Counted from the stretch's first letter, positions 34,509 to 46,337 are shown. The stretch is 64,000 nt of DNA from Margaritispora aquatica (GCA_007644065.1 VJWN01000004.1:1550001-1614000); one strand, 5' to 3'. The notes: a model not told the origin generated them from the sequence alone. Translations and numbers: made by a program.

Positions 34509-35327
34509 TTTTAGTGGTGTGTTGTTATGTGAGGTCTGCAGTTGGATATTGGATGTGTTATTAAGCGGGGAATGAGCAAGGAGGAGGGCTCGAGCGATGA
34601 GATGGTATGGATTGAAAAGTTCACAGGAAAACAGAATCAAAGGAAGTTTTCTATAGTCAAAGTATCCGCTTCTTGAGCTGGCCGTTGAGATGATAAAGGG
34701 GAGATGTCGTTTATATCCTCTCGTCAGTCGTCCCAAGCGATAGCCCTTGACGTAAATATTGAGCGGACTCCGATCATCATTCCAGTTCCGAAATCGAGCT
34801 GAGAAGAGGCGCTGAGGGGAGGCTTGGTTGGCTTGCTTGGCTTGGAGCCTAGCTTGTTCCTGCTTAAGCGAACCCCTTGATCTGAGCGGCACAGGCCTCT
34901 TCAGCCCTGAAAATCCACTATATTTACAGTATCCTTGAAGATGGACAAGACAGCAGATCTCGGGGTGAGTCATGCGGAGTACTTTATAAGATGAACCGTT
35001 ACTTACATTTATTTTTAATGGAGAATGATTTTTGATGCTTGAAAAAAAGATAGCTGATTGGCAAAAATAAAAGCTTGAAGATGTGTTTTAATACTTGATA
35101 CCTATATATTGGTGTATTGGGACTGGTTGATGATCATGTGATTGTGCTTGCAACCCCTCGTTTGTGCTTCAGGCAACCTCTGTTGGTCTTTTATATCGAA
35201 TCCACTAATGAATAAACCAACAACAATGACAACAGGCAGCTTTTTGGGGCTAAAGTCTTCAATTTCAGGTTTGGCTTCACGCAAAGTGAATCATTGACCG
35301 TCCCTTCTGCACATATAAAGCCAACTC
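34509..35327. other. Divergent promoter region
   Basis: 0.8 kb between the divergent small membrane protein and sirtuin genes. A minus-strand open frame extends across part of it but is an alternative reading of the membrane-protein gene and its leader. Confidence 0.45.
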
Positions 35328-36678
35328 ATGACCTCCTTCCTTTCCATTAAACCACACCTATCGACTTTCATTGTCTCGACCTGCAAGAGCAAAGTCGCAG
35401 GTCAAGTTTCCTACCTCAAAGCCAGCAGCTTGTCTCGTTTCTACTACAAGAAAGCTCCTAACCAAATTCGCCACTTCACCAAACCAATAGCCGATATGGC
35501 GCCAAGCACTTCAGTCGCTGAGTTCCAAGCTCTGCTCGATACTGTGCATAAGAGGAATGGAAGAGTTATGGCTCTTTGTGGTGCTGGATTGAGCGCGGCA
35601 AGCGGATTGGGTACCTTCAGAGGCGCGGGCGGTATGTGGAAGAGATACAATGCCACTGAGTTGGCGACTCCAGAGGCTTTCGAGGCGGATCCAGGATTAG
35701 TTGTGAGTTTGCCCTCTGTTTCTTGGTATTTGAGGTATGTTCCAGAGATATGAGGGGAGGAAGGTGATGATAGAGTAAATGAGAGGGGTAGAAGGTGATT
35801 GAATAGAGCTAATTTGACTTCATAGTGGCTTTTCTATGGCTATAGAAGACATAAAGCACTCCAAGCTCAACCAAATCCAGCTCATCATGCCTTGGCTGAA
35901 CTAGCAAGAAAGATGCCCAATTTCATGTGTTTGTCTCAAAATGTCGATGGTACGTACTTGCCAATTAACTCGAACTCAAATTCGAACAAAACTAACCCTC
36001 TACAGGCCTCTCACCCCGTGTCTCCCATCCACCCGCGCAACTCAAACTCCTCCATGGCTCCCTTTTTGACATCACCTGTTTCGAAGATTCTTGCGACTAT
36101 GTTGACCATAACAACTACACGGACCCATTCCACCCACTTCTCGCCATCGCAGACGACAAGGAGGAAGAAGACAAGCTCGCTAAAGCATCCAAGACACAGA
36201 AACCCCTCCAAGTCGGATCGCAAGCCATAACTATCGATCCCAAGGAATTACCTCACTGCCCAAAATGCAAGAAGGGTCTGCTCAGGCCTGGTGTTGTTTG
36301 GTTTGGTGAGGGCTTGCCAAAAGACACAATCGAGGAGATTGACGATTGTTAGTATTTTTTCCTTCTCATACTATTTTGAACAAAAGTATCATGAGTGGCT
36401 GACAAATCCTAGGGGTTGACGCTGATGCCAGAATCGACATCATGCTCGTGATCGGCACGACAGCCAAAGTCTACCCAGCAGCAGGATACGTGCCCATCGC
36501 ACGCAATCATGGTGCACGAATTGTGGTTGTGAATATGGAGAGCTCAGACGATGAGCTCGGTGCTGCTAGCGGATTGAAGAAGGGTGACTTTTTATTTCAG
36601 GGAGATGCGGGCAAGATCCTGCCAGAGATATTGAAGGGCGTTGTAGGTGACCTTCCTGAGGCTGGGGCGAGGAAGTGA
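35328..36678 (+). CDS. Class III sirtuin (SIRT5-like NAD-dependent protein deacylase)
   Basis: NAD-dependent lysine deacylase. Exons 35328-35702, 35826-35949, 36006-36347 and 36413-36678 give 368 aa. The NAD fold opens with [19 protein letters not shown], and SQNVDG and the catalytic His in LLHGSLFD follow. The zinc site uses CFEDSC and CPKC, with a charged insert of about 60 residues between the two Cys pairs. The Y-x-x-R pair that marks desuccinylase/demalonylase sirtuins is present as FYGYRR right after the exon 1-2 join. The first 55 residues are basic, Ser-rich and nearly free of acids ([20 protein letters not shown]), which looks like a mitochondrial presequence. An internal Met ([10 protein letters not shown]) at residue 57 could give a cytosolic form. 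Confidence 0.9.
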
Positions 36679-37324
36679 GTACACGATTGATAGAAACGTG
36701 GCAGAGGAAATTATGATTGAATGAGTACACAATAGTTTTATTCCATGAATGGGGCTTGCGATTTGGCATTAGAAAGTCTTATGCGATGGAACCATTTTTC
36801 TTTGTTCTTGAGAAGTTCCTGGGCGATCTTTTTCTTCAAACCAAAATTAGGCGATGATACACAATGAAATGCATGGAATATTCGACTAGTAGATTTCGAG
36901 TCTTACTCTACTGACACCTTTTTATAGGATAGTTCTTTCCTTGTTTGTATGTTGAAGGATTTTAAACGCTTCGCTGATTATTTAACGGTTCAGTAAGACA
37001 TATGTAAACAAGCGAGTTTTTTTATAACAATATCTAGGCTTCAAAGTAAATGGGGATTAACAGAAAACACAGACCATTTAATGAAGAGCGCTATAGAGAT
37101 ACAGACCTGCAAAGATACCTATATCATTGAAAATTGAGTTCAAATTGAAAGTAAGTATCCAACACACAATATCGTGCCTTGCTTCGAGGAAAGTGGGGCG
37201 CATACATCATTGCGTCACATGACTACGCTAGTGAGCGACAACTTCGTCGCGTCTCCCAACGCGTCGCCGGGTTTGCTGCTTGCAGACATCAAACAGCTCC
37301 AAATCTCTGCAAACTCGCCACAAT
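36679..37324. other. Intergenic region
   Basis: 0.65 kb between two plus-strand genes, AT-rich in its first half and with the NSE2 leader at its right end. No gene was seen. Confidence 0.5.
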
Positions 37325-38827
37325 ATGTCTACCCACGGACGCCGTCTAGTTCAGCGAAATCGCAATCCCGATCAGTCTTCTCCCGCTCCGAGAACTCAAT
37401 CCCGTGTTTCTGAAGCTTCATCACAACAATCAACCCCACTGCCAGAATATGAACCTCCGAGGTTTCCTCTTTCCACCAGCGCGAGAGCGAAACTCGAAAA
37501 CCTGCGAGTTCAGAATGGCACCGCGAAATACAAAAAGCATATAGAGACGGTTGTCACTCTATTGCAGGTTGCGACGACAGAAGGACATGAAAGAGTACAC
37601 GACCGCAAAGAGAAAGTAGAGAAGTTCGATGCAAGACGCAAGAATCAAAACATGGAAGATAATGAGGAAGTCTCGGAGCAATATAGAAAAATGGCAGAAT
37701 ACACCTCGGGCTTGGAGACACAGGTCGACAAACTTACGGATCTTGCAGAAGCAGCCATGAGGGATATGGTTGACTATAGTGATGAGCTTGCCATGCAGGA
37801 TACAATGATGAAAGATATCATTGAGAACATCACTGACGCGGATGCTGCTCAGCCACGGAGGAGGCGAAGGGATGACAGCGAGGACGAAGAGCCAGAGGAA
37901 GATGCTTCAGCGGACGAAGTAGAAGTTACATCTACAATTGAACTGTTGAAAAAGGTGAAGGAGGATTATGCGACCACATATGCATCGAAGACAATGAGGG
38001 CTAGGTATGTCATAGTCCTGGTTCAAAGCAAAAAATATTCACCCTTCATAGATATGCCGAGAACAATCAATACAAAAGATTTAAGCAAGGAATACATGAA
38101 GCTTCAAATCAAGGCGATAATGCTCCTGATATGCCTCATGCGAGGACCTGGTTTGATGAGGAGACTGGTCAGAGCAATACATCGAGAGCCCGAAGACGTC
38201 AAAACAATACTACAGACAATACAAACAATGGAGACGACGATGACGATGACATCCAAATTGCCGGCGCTTCAGAGACCCTCAAATGCCCGCTGACAATACA
38301 ATACTTTAGAGAGCCATACAGCAGTAAAAGATGCAGACATATCTTTGAGAAGACCGCTATCATCGAGTATATCGAGTTGCAGGGCACTGTATTTGTTAGT
38401 AGCACATCAAATGGAAGCCAAAGAATAGGTTACAAGCAAGTGAAATGTCCTCAAACGGGATGTGAACAGGTAATACTGGGTGTTTTTATGATGGAGTATG
38501 TATACTAACTGTATTTAGATGCTTGCTCTCAAAGACTTTGAAGATGATGCTTTGACCCTCAAGAAGGTGCAACGCAGGAAGAAAGCAGAGCGAGAAGCAG
38601 CAAATCAAGATGATGATCCAGATGATAACGCACCACGAGGCACACAAAGAAATAGACCTGAGACCATCGATGACGAGGATAGTGATGGGGTTGATGTTGA
38701 AGAGCAAGACAGGTTAAAGGAAAGGGCCAAAGAAATAGCTAGGATCAAGCGAGAGAGGCATCAAAGTCGTGGTCCGAGTGTGGCTCCACGACGTAATGCT
38801 GGTGAAGATGTAGAAATGGAAGACTAG
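37325..38827 (+). CDS. NSE2: SMC5/6 complex SUMO E3 ligase NSE2 (MMS21)
   Basis: SP-RING SUMO ligase of the SMC5/6 genome-maintenance complex. Exons 37325-38004, 38052-38469 and 38519-38827 (introns 47 and 49 nt) give 468 aa. The start MSTHGRRLVQRNRNPD was preferred to an in-frame Met 15 codons upstream, which lies in leader-like sequence. Residues about 60-200 form helices expected to pair with SMC5 (KKHIETVVTLLQVATTEGHE). An acidic linker precedes the SP-RING, whose ligands are visible in LKCPLTIQYFREPY, KRCRHIFEKTAIIEYIE and VKCPQTGCEQMLAL. The insert between the C-x-H and the final Cys pair is long. A charged C-terminal tail follows (RLKERAKEIARIKRERHQ). The protein is longer than yeast Mms21, as is usual for filamentous fungi. 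Confidence 0.9.
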
Positions 38828-39197
38828 GGAGGTATGATGTCTGGTAAAGAGATGGGGCTTGGAGACGAATGCATGCTTACGAAGCTCACGGAAATTCAGC
38901 ATATATGAGCAAACTTTACTTCTATTCGACTTATGGTGAATGCGCTTCTGCATTTAAAGTGCAGTTATACGATTCACAACCGAGCATATCGCTCCAAATG
39001 CAACCTAGCTAACATGTAATTAGCTCTCAACCTGTTTACATACTCGTGCTCATTAAAAGCAAACGACATCCCACACCCACTTCCTCGACAGATCTTACTG
39101 CCAACACCACGACCACTAGGATCCAACCGACTTCCAATCTCTACCCTCAGCTACTTACCTACCTGCCTTACTTCAACGCCTAGCTAAACCACGATCC
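38828..39197. other. Convergent 3' flanks
   Basis: About 0.37 kb between convergent NSE2 and PEBP-like genes; nothing else was seen. Confidence 0.5.
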
Positions 39198-39821
39198 TCA
39201 CTTCCTCTCAGCAACCGCAATCCACTCCCCCCACCCCAACACCTTCCCCTCACACGCCCTCACCAAATCCTCCTTCGTCGGCAACGCCGCCACCTTCCCA
39301 TCGGCCACCTCCACCTCACCCAAACCCTCACTCAACGCAACCACGTAGAAGAAATACCGATGCTCGCCATGTCCTCTCAGCGGTCTGGGTGGGATATACA
39401 CCACGGCTCTACGATTCCGCGCGTAGCTGAACCCGCCCTTCACCCTCCCTTTTCTCTCACCCACCAGCTCTAGATCCTCCGCCGCAATCCCCGTGCGCGA
39501 AGCGGGAATCCCGTAGAACCCCGCGTGCAGGATCGGATTCGGGAGTGGAGCGTCGGCGTCTTCTGAGATCAGGAGGTATTCCTTCACGGTGGAGGGGTCA
39601 ATCGTATCTGGGAGCGACCAGGTGAGCGTGGGGAACAAACCCGCACCGTCGGCAGTGTAGGGTGTGCTGAACACAGCGGGTGAGGCGCCACAGGTGGCGG
39701 AGGTGAGTGTGAGTGTTGGAGTCGGATGCGCAGTGAATGGAGCGGTTGTGGGGAGCAGCTTGGCGTCGCGGCCGCGTTGGGAGAGCAGGATGAAGGAGAG
39801 AAGACGTTCTACGTAGTCCAT
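39198..39821 (-). CDS. Phosphatidylethanolamine-binding-protein-like (PEBP/YbhB family)
   Basis: Single-exon gene of 207 aa, GC-rich relative to its surroundings. It belongs to the PEBP/Raf-kinase-inhibitor fold, probably the YbhB/YbcL branch. Signature stretches are PTLTWSLPDTIDPSTVKEYL (the ligand-pocket strand), LISEDADAPLPNPILHAGFY (the conserved D-x-D and H region), and RGHGEHRYFFYVVALSEGL. The start MDYVERLLSFILLSQRGRDA agrees with fungal relatives and lacks a signal peptide, so a cytosolic location is likely. Function is unproven in fungi; family members bind anionic ligands or inhibit kinases or proteases. Confidence 0.88.
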   Translation of the reverse strand: MDYVERLLSFILLSQRGRDAKLLPTTAPFTAHPTPTLTLTSATCGASPAVFSTPYTADGAGLFPTLTWSLPDTIDPSTVKEYLLISEDADAPLPNPILHAGFYGIPASRTGIAAEDLELVGERKGRVKGGFSYARNRRAVVYIPPRPLRGHGEHRYFFYVVALSEGLGEVEVADGKVAALPTKEDLVRACEGKVLGWGEWIAVAERK

Positions 39822-40856
39822 CTTAATTATTTGGGAATGGGCTTGGATGGCGGTTTTATATATGACTGGGGTGTGATTTAAAGTGAAGGAAGGTCATTCA
39901 AGGCCACTTATACAATTATCAGTCAAGAAGTAGAAAAAAAGTAGAAAAATCAGCCAAGGAAATCGAGATACTTATCCCTATTACGATTTATACTTCGATA
40001 GCCCCAATTTTTCGTCTGACTGTACCTACCTACCCTCAAAACTCAATGCTATCCTCCCGATCACCCGTTCCCGCTCCGGAGGTATCGTACTTTCTAGCCT
40101 ATTAAATCCGAGTGCTGAGCGAGGGATACGTATACTTCTAGAACTTATTGACAAAACGCCGACTTCTAGAAAGCAGGGTTGTGACTACCAAATGTCTGTG
40201 TAGTCTAGTGTTGCCTTTATTCAAGTCGTTCTTAGCTTAGAACAAGTGATTTTTTTTTACACTGAGTATAGGCTACATTAACCCTAACCAGACAAAATTG
40301 TGGAGAATGCCTCACAATGAAAAATGGTACTCTAAACCATTCAGATCTCATATGTTTTCGGATTTGGAAGTGAAAAGGTCATTTGGAATCAATTTTAGTG
40401 TATTTCTCATTCTCAATTTCCCATGCATCACTACCTCGCAGATTGACAAACCATTCAATTCCCAAGCCACCCAATGCCGAAAATAGCAAGAAGTCTATTA
40501 GCAATATCATTTTATGTCTCTTTATCGCAGTCTTCATCGCATCGTAGCCCCCGACTATCTTGATCATCCTCTCTAACATAATACCTGCCATGTTAGGTAA
40601 CCATGGCCGATCATATTCTCCTTCTTTCCCAAGATAAATATTCGATACAAGCAAATTGTGATTTGTGCTGTTATTTCATGCACATACTGAGTGTAGATAG
40701 CAATATCGGCGTGTGTTCGTGTGTTTGAGTATGAGTGACGATTATGCAAGTCCCTGTTTCCTTTGCTGGGGGAAGATCTTCGGTCTCCTAGTAGACTTCT
40801 AAGCTCCAGAGCTTGATTTCACCAGATTTTGAGGTTAAAATCAGGTTTTGTTGCAT
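39822..40856. other. Intergenic region
   Basis: 1.0 kb between two minus-strand genes. A 91-codon minus-strand frame at 40379-40654 has a hydrophobic core but no recognised family and is not accepted as a gene. Confidence 0.45.
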
Positions 40857-42774
40857 TCATATATCGTCAAAGACGAAAGTGGTATCAACCTCAGTGTGAT
40901 TCAGAGACCTCGGATGCTGGCGAGCTAAAGTAGAGGCTTGGCCGTAAATTCTTGAAGCTGCAAACCTATTAGTGTCTAGATAAAAAGAAGAGGAAAAATC
41001 AAGGTCATCTAAAGTAACTTACAGGTCCATGACAAATAATCTGGAATAAGAGTAAAGGTTGGAAATGTAGCCCAGAAATGCCGGATTTGGACGGCACCTT
41101 CTCCAGTCAGCCAACCTATGAAAAAACTTTAGTTTCGATGAATGGTTGTATGTGCAGTTCCACTTACCAGCTGCGAGCAATACTACACTACGAGTCAGAG
41201 ATGGTGGACCAACAACATTACCAACAGCAAGGAAGCCGAATGTTGACATTGTTTGGAGAGCCCAATCTGGGAAACCACCAGTAACAGCCATATTTTCACT
41301 CCATGATCTCGCAGCTGCCGCAGCTTTCTCAAGATCATCGGTAATAGAGACAGTCTTGGAAGTTGCTTGGTCAAGCTTACGGTTATGGCTTTGAAGAAGC
41401 TCAGTTGCATTGATGACTGCTGAGAGCACAATCTGAGTTTTCTGAACGATATTAGCACTGATTTTTGACTTCTGCAGTAATGAACGTACCTTGTCTAAAT
41501 CATCTTGACGCTCCATCAAGGATATAATCATTGGACCGACAGTTTCCTGTACACAATTAGACATTTCCTTGGATTGCTAGCCTTCTCCGAAACTCACCAC
41601 AACCATTGCTTTCATCTCACCAAGTGCAGCCTCAGTCTCAGCCATCATGCCATGAATATTTACCATTCGAGACTCGAACCGATTCGTAGTAACATCAAGT
41701 GCTTTCTCATGCTCGTTTGCAATAGAAGCAGTGCCCTCAAATACCATCTTCATGAATGATTTCATCATCTGAGTAACATCTGTGCTACTAGCTAAGACAA
41801 TTTTCAATGCTTTGTCGATGTCCTAAAAAAGTCAGCAATTATAAGCATGCAGGTATTTCCCAGCACTAACCTTCGCGCCGGATGCGACTGATTTGAACTG
41901 CTCCTGGACAATGTTTCCCAAGATCTCAGCATCGTTCATTGCGTGCTTGAAAAATGTTTCTGCAGCATTTGCATTATTCGCAATATTCTCCTTCATAGTC
42001 TTGAGGTGTTCATTTGCATCGTTGATAAAGTCTTCCATGATCTGGGTTAACTTTCTGTTCAGACGGACTGCCTGATCTGTAGGAAATGTTAGACAATTTT
42101 ACCTCGTCACGAGGTTGAAGACATACCTTTGTCCAAATCGAGTCGAGCAGCTTGACAGAATACTAGAGCTTTATCTCGGTAGCTAATCCAAGTCTGTAAG
42201 CTGCTATGATCTTGAGCCAGGGCTCTTAGGCATTCGTTCACTTGACCGGCAGATACGTCCAGTTTGTCACGTCCTTCACGAGCATATTGAAACAATGCAG
42301 CGCTGGTAAATGGGGAACATTCGAAAGGAACATCAAGTGCCATACGTTCCAACTCACAAGTAGTGAGACTAATCGTAAAGCTATCGACATGATGCCTTTG
42401 AGCCTCATTGCTGTTGAACTGAAGATTATGCTCATTAAGATCCTCAAGACCTCTGCAATTATTCACTAGCAGGCGAGCAGCAACTCGGTGGCAGATTGGC
42501 TCACTCTCCAGTTGCTTTAGTTCAACCATGGCTTTGTTGAAAATCTCGGGCTTGCGAGATTTGGAGTCTAGGAGCTCGCTTGGATTAAAACCACCAGGGA
42601 CCTCTGTTGGAGGTGGATAATCTTAAAATCTGTTAGGACAAAGAAAGCGAACTCGAGGAGATGATACTTACAGGTACTTGAAGAAGTGGATGTAATTTGT
42701 GGCACAGCTTTAAACGGATTGTATGCAAATGCAAAGGAGGGCATTACCATGACAAGTAGCCATGGTATCTTCAT
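40857..42774 (-). CDS. KAR5: Nuclear fusion (karyogamy) protein, Tht1/KAR5 family
   Basis: ER/nuclear-envelope protein needed for nuclear membrane fusion after mating. Exons 42774-42672, 42621-42127, 42076-41871, 41822-41598, 41546-41490, 41441-41168, 41115-41023 and 40957-40857 give 517 aa. It starts with a signal peptide (MKIPWLLVMVMPSFAFAY). The Tht1 domain has SEPICHRVAARLLVNNC, the diagnostic early cysteines, plus LTTCELERMALDVPFEC and WISYRDKALVFCQAARLD. A long coiled coil follows, then C-terminal hydrophobic segments (STFGFLAVGNVVGPPSL, TRSVVLLAAGW). A 48-nt piece (41442-41489) has good splice signals but is also in frame, so a 533-aa form is possible. The last acceptor was set at TTTGCAG, 10 nt after an ACTAAT branch site. 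Confidence 0.87.
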
Positions 42775-44069
42775 ATTGATGGAATTTAGGAGGCACTAAA
42801 ATCTCAAGTTGGTCTGATCTTCTCGATCTGAGTATGGATTGCAGCCAATGGATCTACTGACGGTTGACCTTGCACAGGATTGATAGATCGGAGTTGAAAT
42901 ACTCTTGAAGCGCGCTGAATTTGTGCGTTAGATTGCGATCAATTGACCGGATAACAAGTGGTACCGAATGAAGATTCTTCCGCTGACGAAAGTCAAAAGA
43001 GTTGCTGAAGATTGAGTTTGTAGAGTGCAGAAATTTCTTTGGAGAAGGAGTTGATTGAGGCAAGATAGTGAGGGAAGAGAGGGTTTTTAGCACAAAAGTG
43101 AATTTCTCTACCTCGTTAGAAACTCAATGTAACAAGTTTGATTTTTGGTCACGGAGGTAGACAATATAAGTAAAATTGATGTTTAGCTGAGAAGATGACC
43201 GTGTAAGAAATAATTATCCTGGAGTAGAGTGATAGGAATTGGGAAGTTGGTATGAAAAGGAAGGACACAGGCCAACTAGAAACTTTTTCAGAAATTGAAT
43301 GCTGCAGGAACATCATTCACCAAACAGTACCTAAGAGCTAAGAATTTTGAAAGAAAACAAAAACTTTACCGTTGTTCCTCTAACTCTAAGGTACCTTATG
43401 TCAATTGCTCTGAATGACTGATTGGTTGTAGTTTGTGTGATAACTGATACAATCTTTCGGTGGTTAAACGAGTGCTTTAGTAGTCTATCAACACTTGAGG
43501 ATACAAAATAAAATTGAGAATAGGAGAAAACAGAAATATACTTAGCTGAGATAGCAATCCAATTCAACCGTTCGTGTTGGCAGCTACCTTACTGACTCTC
43601 TACTTTCCTCGCTTCTCACATGGGATGATTGAGGGTTGTGACCAAATGTTGATAGAAAATACTGCTGAGATAGTAGATATCATTCCATTTGAATGTTGAA
43701 ATAGCCATTTTCACACTGTTTCTATGGTTGTAGGAGTGGTTTTCTTTTCTTTGGTTGATTTGGACTGAGGGTTTGTCTTCAAAATGCAGTTCCAGGTTCT
43801 AATATGACGCTACCGTGTCAATCGAAGGGAGCTCTCTTTACCATTTCAAATATCCGTCACCATCTCGTGAATCTCTGAGTGCTTATAGAATTTTGAATAG
43901 CTGAGCATCAGGAATGAAAATATCTTGATAAACAACAAGGCGATGGCTGTGGTTGAAAACAACCAAGACATATCACATGACCCTGACGCGGCCGCATGAA
44001 TCTCGAAGCTCTCGAAATTCCAACCTCACATCCAGCATCACCAGCTCTTACACCAATTGCCCATCCACC
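42775..44069. other. Divergent intergenic region
   Basis: 1.3 kb, AT-rich, between the divergent KAR5 and mitochondrial uL6 genes. Several minus-strand frames of 70-80 codons lack any family resemblance. Confidence 0.45.
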
Positions 44070-44946
44070 ATGCTGTCAACAGCTCGCTCGAAAGGGCTCG
44101 AAAGAGTCCTCAACTCCGCCTCTTCAAGCACGCCGTCTGCATCCCTTCCCGCCTTTCTCCTCCCAGGCTTCTCCTCGACGAGACAATTCTCCTCAACACC
44201 TACACGTGCATCCCAAATTGGTCGCGCACCACTATCCATACCACCCGAGGTGAACTTCACGATCCTGCCGCCATCGGCGCCGAGAAAGGGTGTGAGTGCT
44301 GCATTGGCGCCGAGGCCAACGGCTGTGATTGAGGGACCATTGGGTATGTTGATTCTGGAAGGGAGGTTTAGGGATCAGGGCTAATGATGGATTTTTGGAC
44401 AGGCAAATTGTCGATGGTTATACCACAATATGTGAATATTGAACATGATGTCGAGTCAAGGAAAGCGTATGTCACGGTAGATGACAAAGAGGTGAAGAAG
44501 CAGCGCGAGATGTGGGGTGCGTCTACTGGTATTCTAAAGACAAGCTACATCCATACTGATAATATTTTATAGGTACCACTCGCGCGTACCTGAATAACCA
44601 CATCTTGGGTGTCTCAGAAGGTCACACCGCGATCCTGCGTCTCGTTGGAGTTGGTTACAGAGCAACGATCGAGAATACCGCTACGACAGTGCTCCCTGAA
44701 TTCGAAGGCCAGCAGTTCGTTTCGTTGAAAGTAGGCTATTCGCACCCTATTGAGATGCCAATACCAAAGGGCGTTAAGGCGAGCGTGCCTCAACCAACGA
44801 GAATATTGATCGAGGGACCGGAGAAAGAAGTGGTGTTGCAATTTGCAGCGAAGATTAGGATGTGGAGGAAACCAGAGCCGTATAAGGGAAAGGGCATCTT
44901 TGTGAATGGCGAGACGATCAAGTTGAAGGCCAAGAAGATTAAGTAG
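44070..44946 (+). CDS. MRPL6: Mitochondrial large-subunit ribosomal protein uL6m
   Basis: Component of the mitoribosomal large subunit. Exons 44070-44343, 44403-44516 and 44573-44946 (introns 59 and 56 nt) give 253 aa. The N-terminal 65 residues are Ser/Arg-rich and acid-poor (MLSTARSKGLERVLNSASSS, STRQFSSTPTRASQIGRAPL), a mitochondrial presequence. The two L6 repeats follow: GPLGKLSMVIPQYVNIEHD and TRAYLNNHILGVSEGHTAIL, with the conserved LVGVGYRA and the C-terminal rRNA-binding RMWRKPEPYKGKGIFVNGE. All joins are phase-consistent and the length suits the family. Confidence 0.94.
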
Positions 44947-45065
44947 ATGTTCGATAAGTGTCTGCATCTGATGGGAGGTGTATTATATGTGTTTATATGG
45001 CATTGAAGGCGTTTGTAGAATAAAAGACAACGATTACTTTTTGCTATGTTAAATGTATACATAGC

Positions 45066-46337
45066 CTACTTGTTGTCCTTGGCAGCAAGAACTTCCTTAA
45101 CTGCGTCTAGCACTTTGCTATGGACAGCACTTGGAGCAGCAACAACACCCTTGTTCTCAGCTAGTGTTCGGCCTTTGCTGAAATCTAACCTCCTACCCAG
45201 TGTATCTGTTACTTGTCCACCAGCTTCTCTAACAATCAGGTCTCCTGCAGCATGATCCCAAATCTTCTCTTGGTATGTCTTGCTTGTAGGTAATCTGAGG
45301 TAGATGTCCGCTGCTCCTCTTGCAATAGATCCATACTTGGCTTGTGAGTCCATACGCACACTTGCTTTCGTGACACCAAGCTTGGTAGCGATGTCAAATT
45401 GATCACCATGGGACGAGTGGCCTGCCTCGACACTCTCGCAGAATGTAGCTGCTGACATGTCGCTCACAGCACGCATTTGAATTGCTTGGCTTTGCCCCAG
45501 GCCTGCTGTGCCCAATGGAGCTGATGTGGCACCATGACCTTCCACTGCCGAGAAAAGCACACCCTTGCCCTCAGAATCAGTCTGATCGGCACCCGAGCCA
45601 GCAGTCAAAGGTGCAGAATCATCAATAGGTAGATTGGGACATCCCAAAACACCCACCTTGACATCTCCGTCCACCATCAATGCCAAACACACAGCGTACT
45701 GTCCTCCCCTCAGGAAACCTTTGGTTCCATCAATAGGATCCAGTGCCCATATGCGTCCCTTATCGCCACCGGCGCTATTGCCTGCATCAATAGCATCTAG
45801 CATAGCATCCAAGCTCTCAATCGGTCCTCCGAGCTCCTTCTCAGCACTCTCGTCTTCCAGCTTTGTTCCCTCGACTAAACCCCAGATCTGCGCTGCTAAT
45901 TTAGGATTATCCCTCAAGGTTGAAGCTTCTTCCTCGCCCACGACTTGGTCAGTAGGAAAGTTCTTCTTGATGGCGTGGATGATAAGTGCTTGGGCGCCAA
46001 AATCACCAATTGTGACGGGTGAAGCATCATCTTTGGAAATTGTGCCTTTCGCTTTTTCGTGGAAAACCTTTTTAGTGAGGATTGCAGCGCGTTGAACTGC
46101 AAGCTGAGCTACAAGTAGCTCCTTTGTATAGGTAGGGGAAGACATCGCCGTTGTTGCGGATGAAAGAGGACGAGAGTGTGCTTTGCTGAGGAGGGGTTGT
46201 AGCGGGGTGAAGTGCGAGCTCATGAGCTGGAGACGGGGCAAAACTTTTGCGAGAAGAGTCGCCAGGATAAATATAAGAATTGAGATAGCTAGAATAGATC
46301 TTTTAGAAGTAAATCTAGAAGGTTTGGACATGAACAC
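45066..46337 (-). CDS. MET22: 3'(2'),5'-bisphosphate nucleotidase (MET22/HAL2)
   Basis: Lithium/sodium-sensitive phosphatase that removes 3'-phosphoadenosine 5'-phosphate (PAP), a by-product of sulfate assimilation, and is a salt-tolerance determinant in yeast. One exon, 423 aa. The metal site is complete: VVGEEEAS, DPIDGTKGFLRGG, and WDHAAGDLIVREAGG. Orthologues are usually about 355-360 aa and begin near MSSPTYTKELLVAQLA, which is residue 65 here. The extra N-terminus has a basic start and a hydrophobic span (SILAISILIFILATLLA), so the long form may be membrane-anchored or organelle-targeted. Which Met is used cannot be told from the sequence. The gene converges on MRPL6 (119 bp apart) and diverges from the Rsm1-like gene (271 bp). 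Confidence 0.93.
   Translation of the reverse strand: MFMSKPSRFTSKRSILAISILIFILATLLAKVLPRLQLMSSHFTPLQPLLSKAHSRPLSSATTAMSSPTYTKELLVAQLAVQRAAILTKKVFHEKAKGTISKDDASPVTIGDFGAQALIIHAIKKNFPTDQVVGEEEASTLRDNPKLAAQIWGLVEGTKLEDESAEKELGGPIESLDAMLDAIDAGNSAGGDKGRIWALDPIDGTKGFLRGGQYAVCLALMVDGDVKVGVLGCPNLPIDDSAPLTAGSGADQTDSEGKGVLFSAVEGHGATSAPLGTAGLGQSQAIQMRAVSDMSAATFCESVEAGHSSHGDQFDIATKLGVTKASVRMDSQAKYGSIARGAADIYLRLPTSKTYQEKIWDHAAGDLIVREAGGQVTDTLGRRLDFSKGRTLAENKGVVAAPSAVHSKVLDAVKEVLAAKDNK

Noticed and set aside
34086..34973. A 295-codon minus-strand open frame over the small membrane protein
   Set aside because: It contains the true first codons only by passing through an intron in another phase, and its rest is leader and frameshifted sequence. 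The three-exon model gives clean membrane helices.
40379..40654. A 91-codon minus-strand frame with a hydrophobic stretch
   Set aside because: No family resemblance, no splice link to KAR5, which already has a plausible stop, and flanks without leader features.
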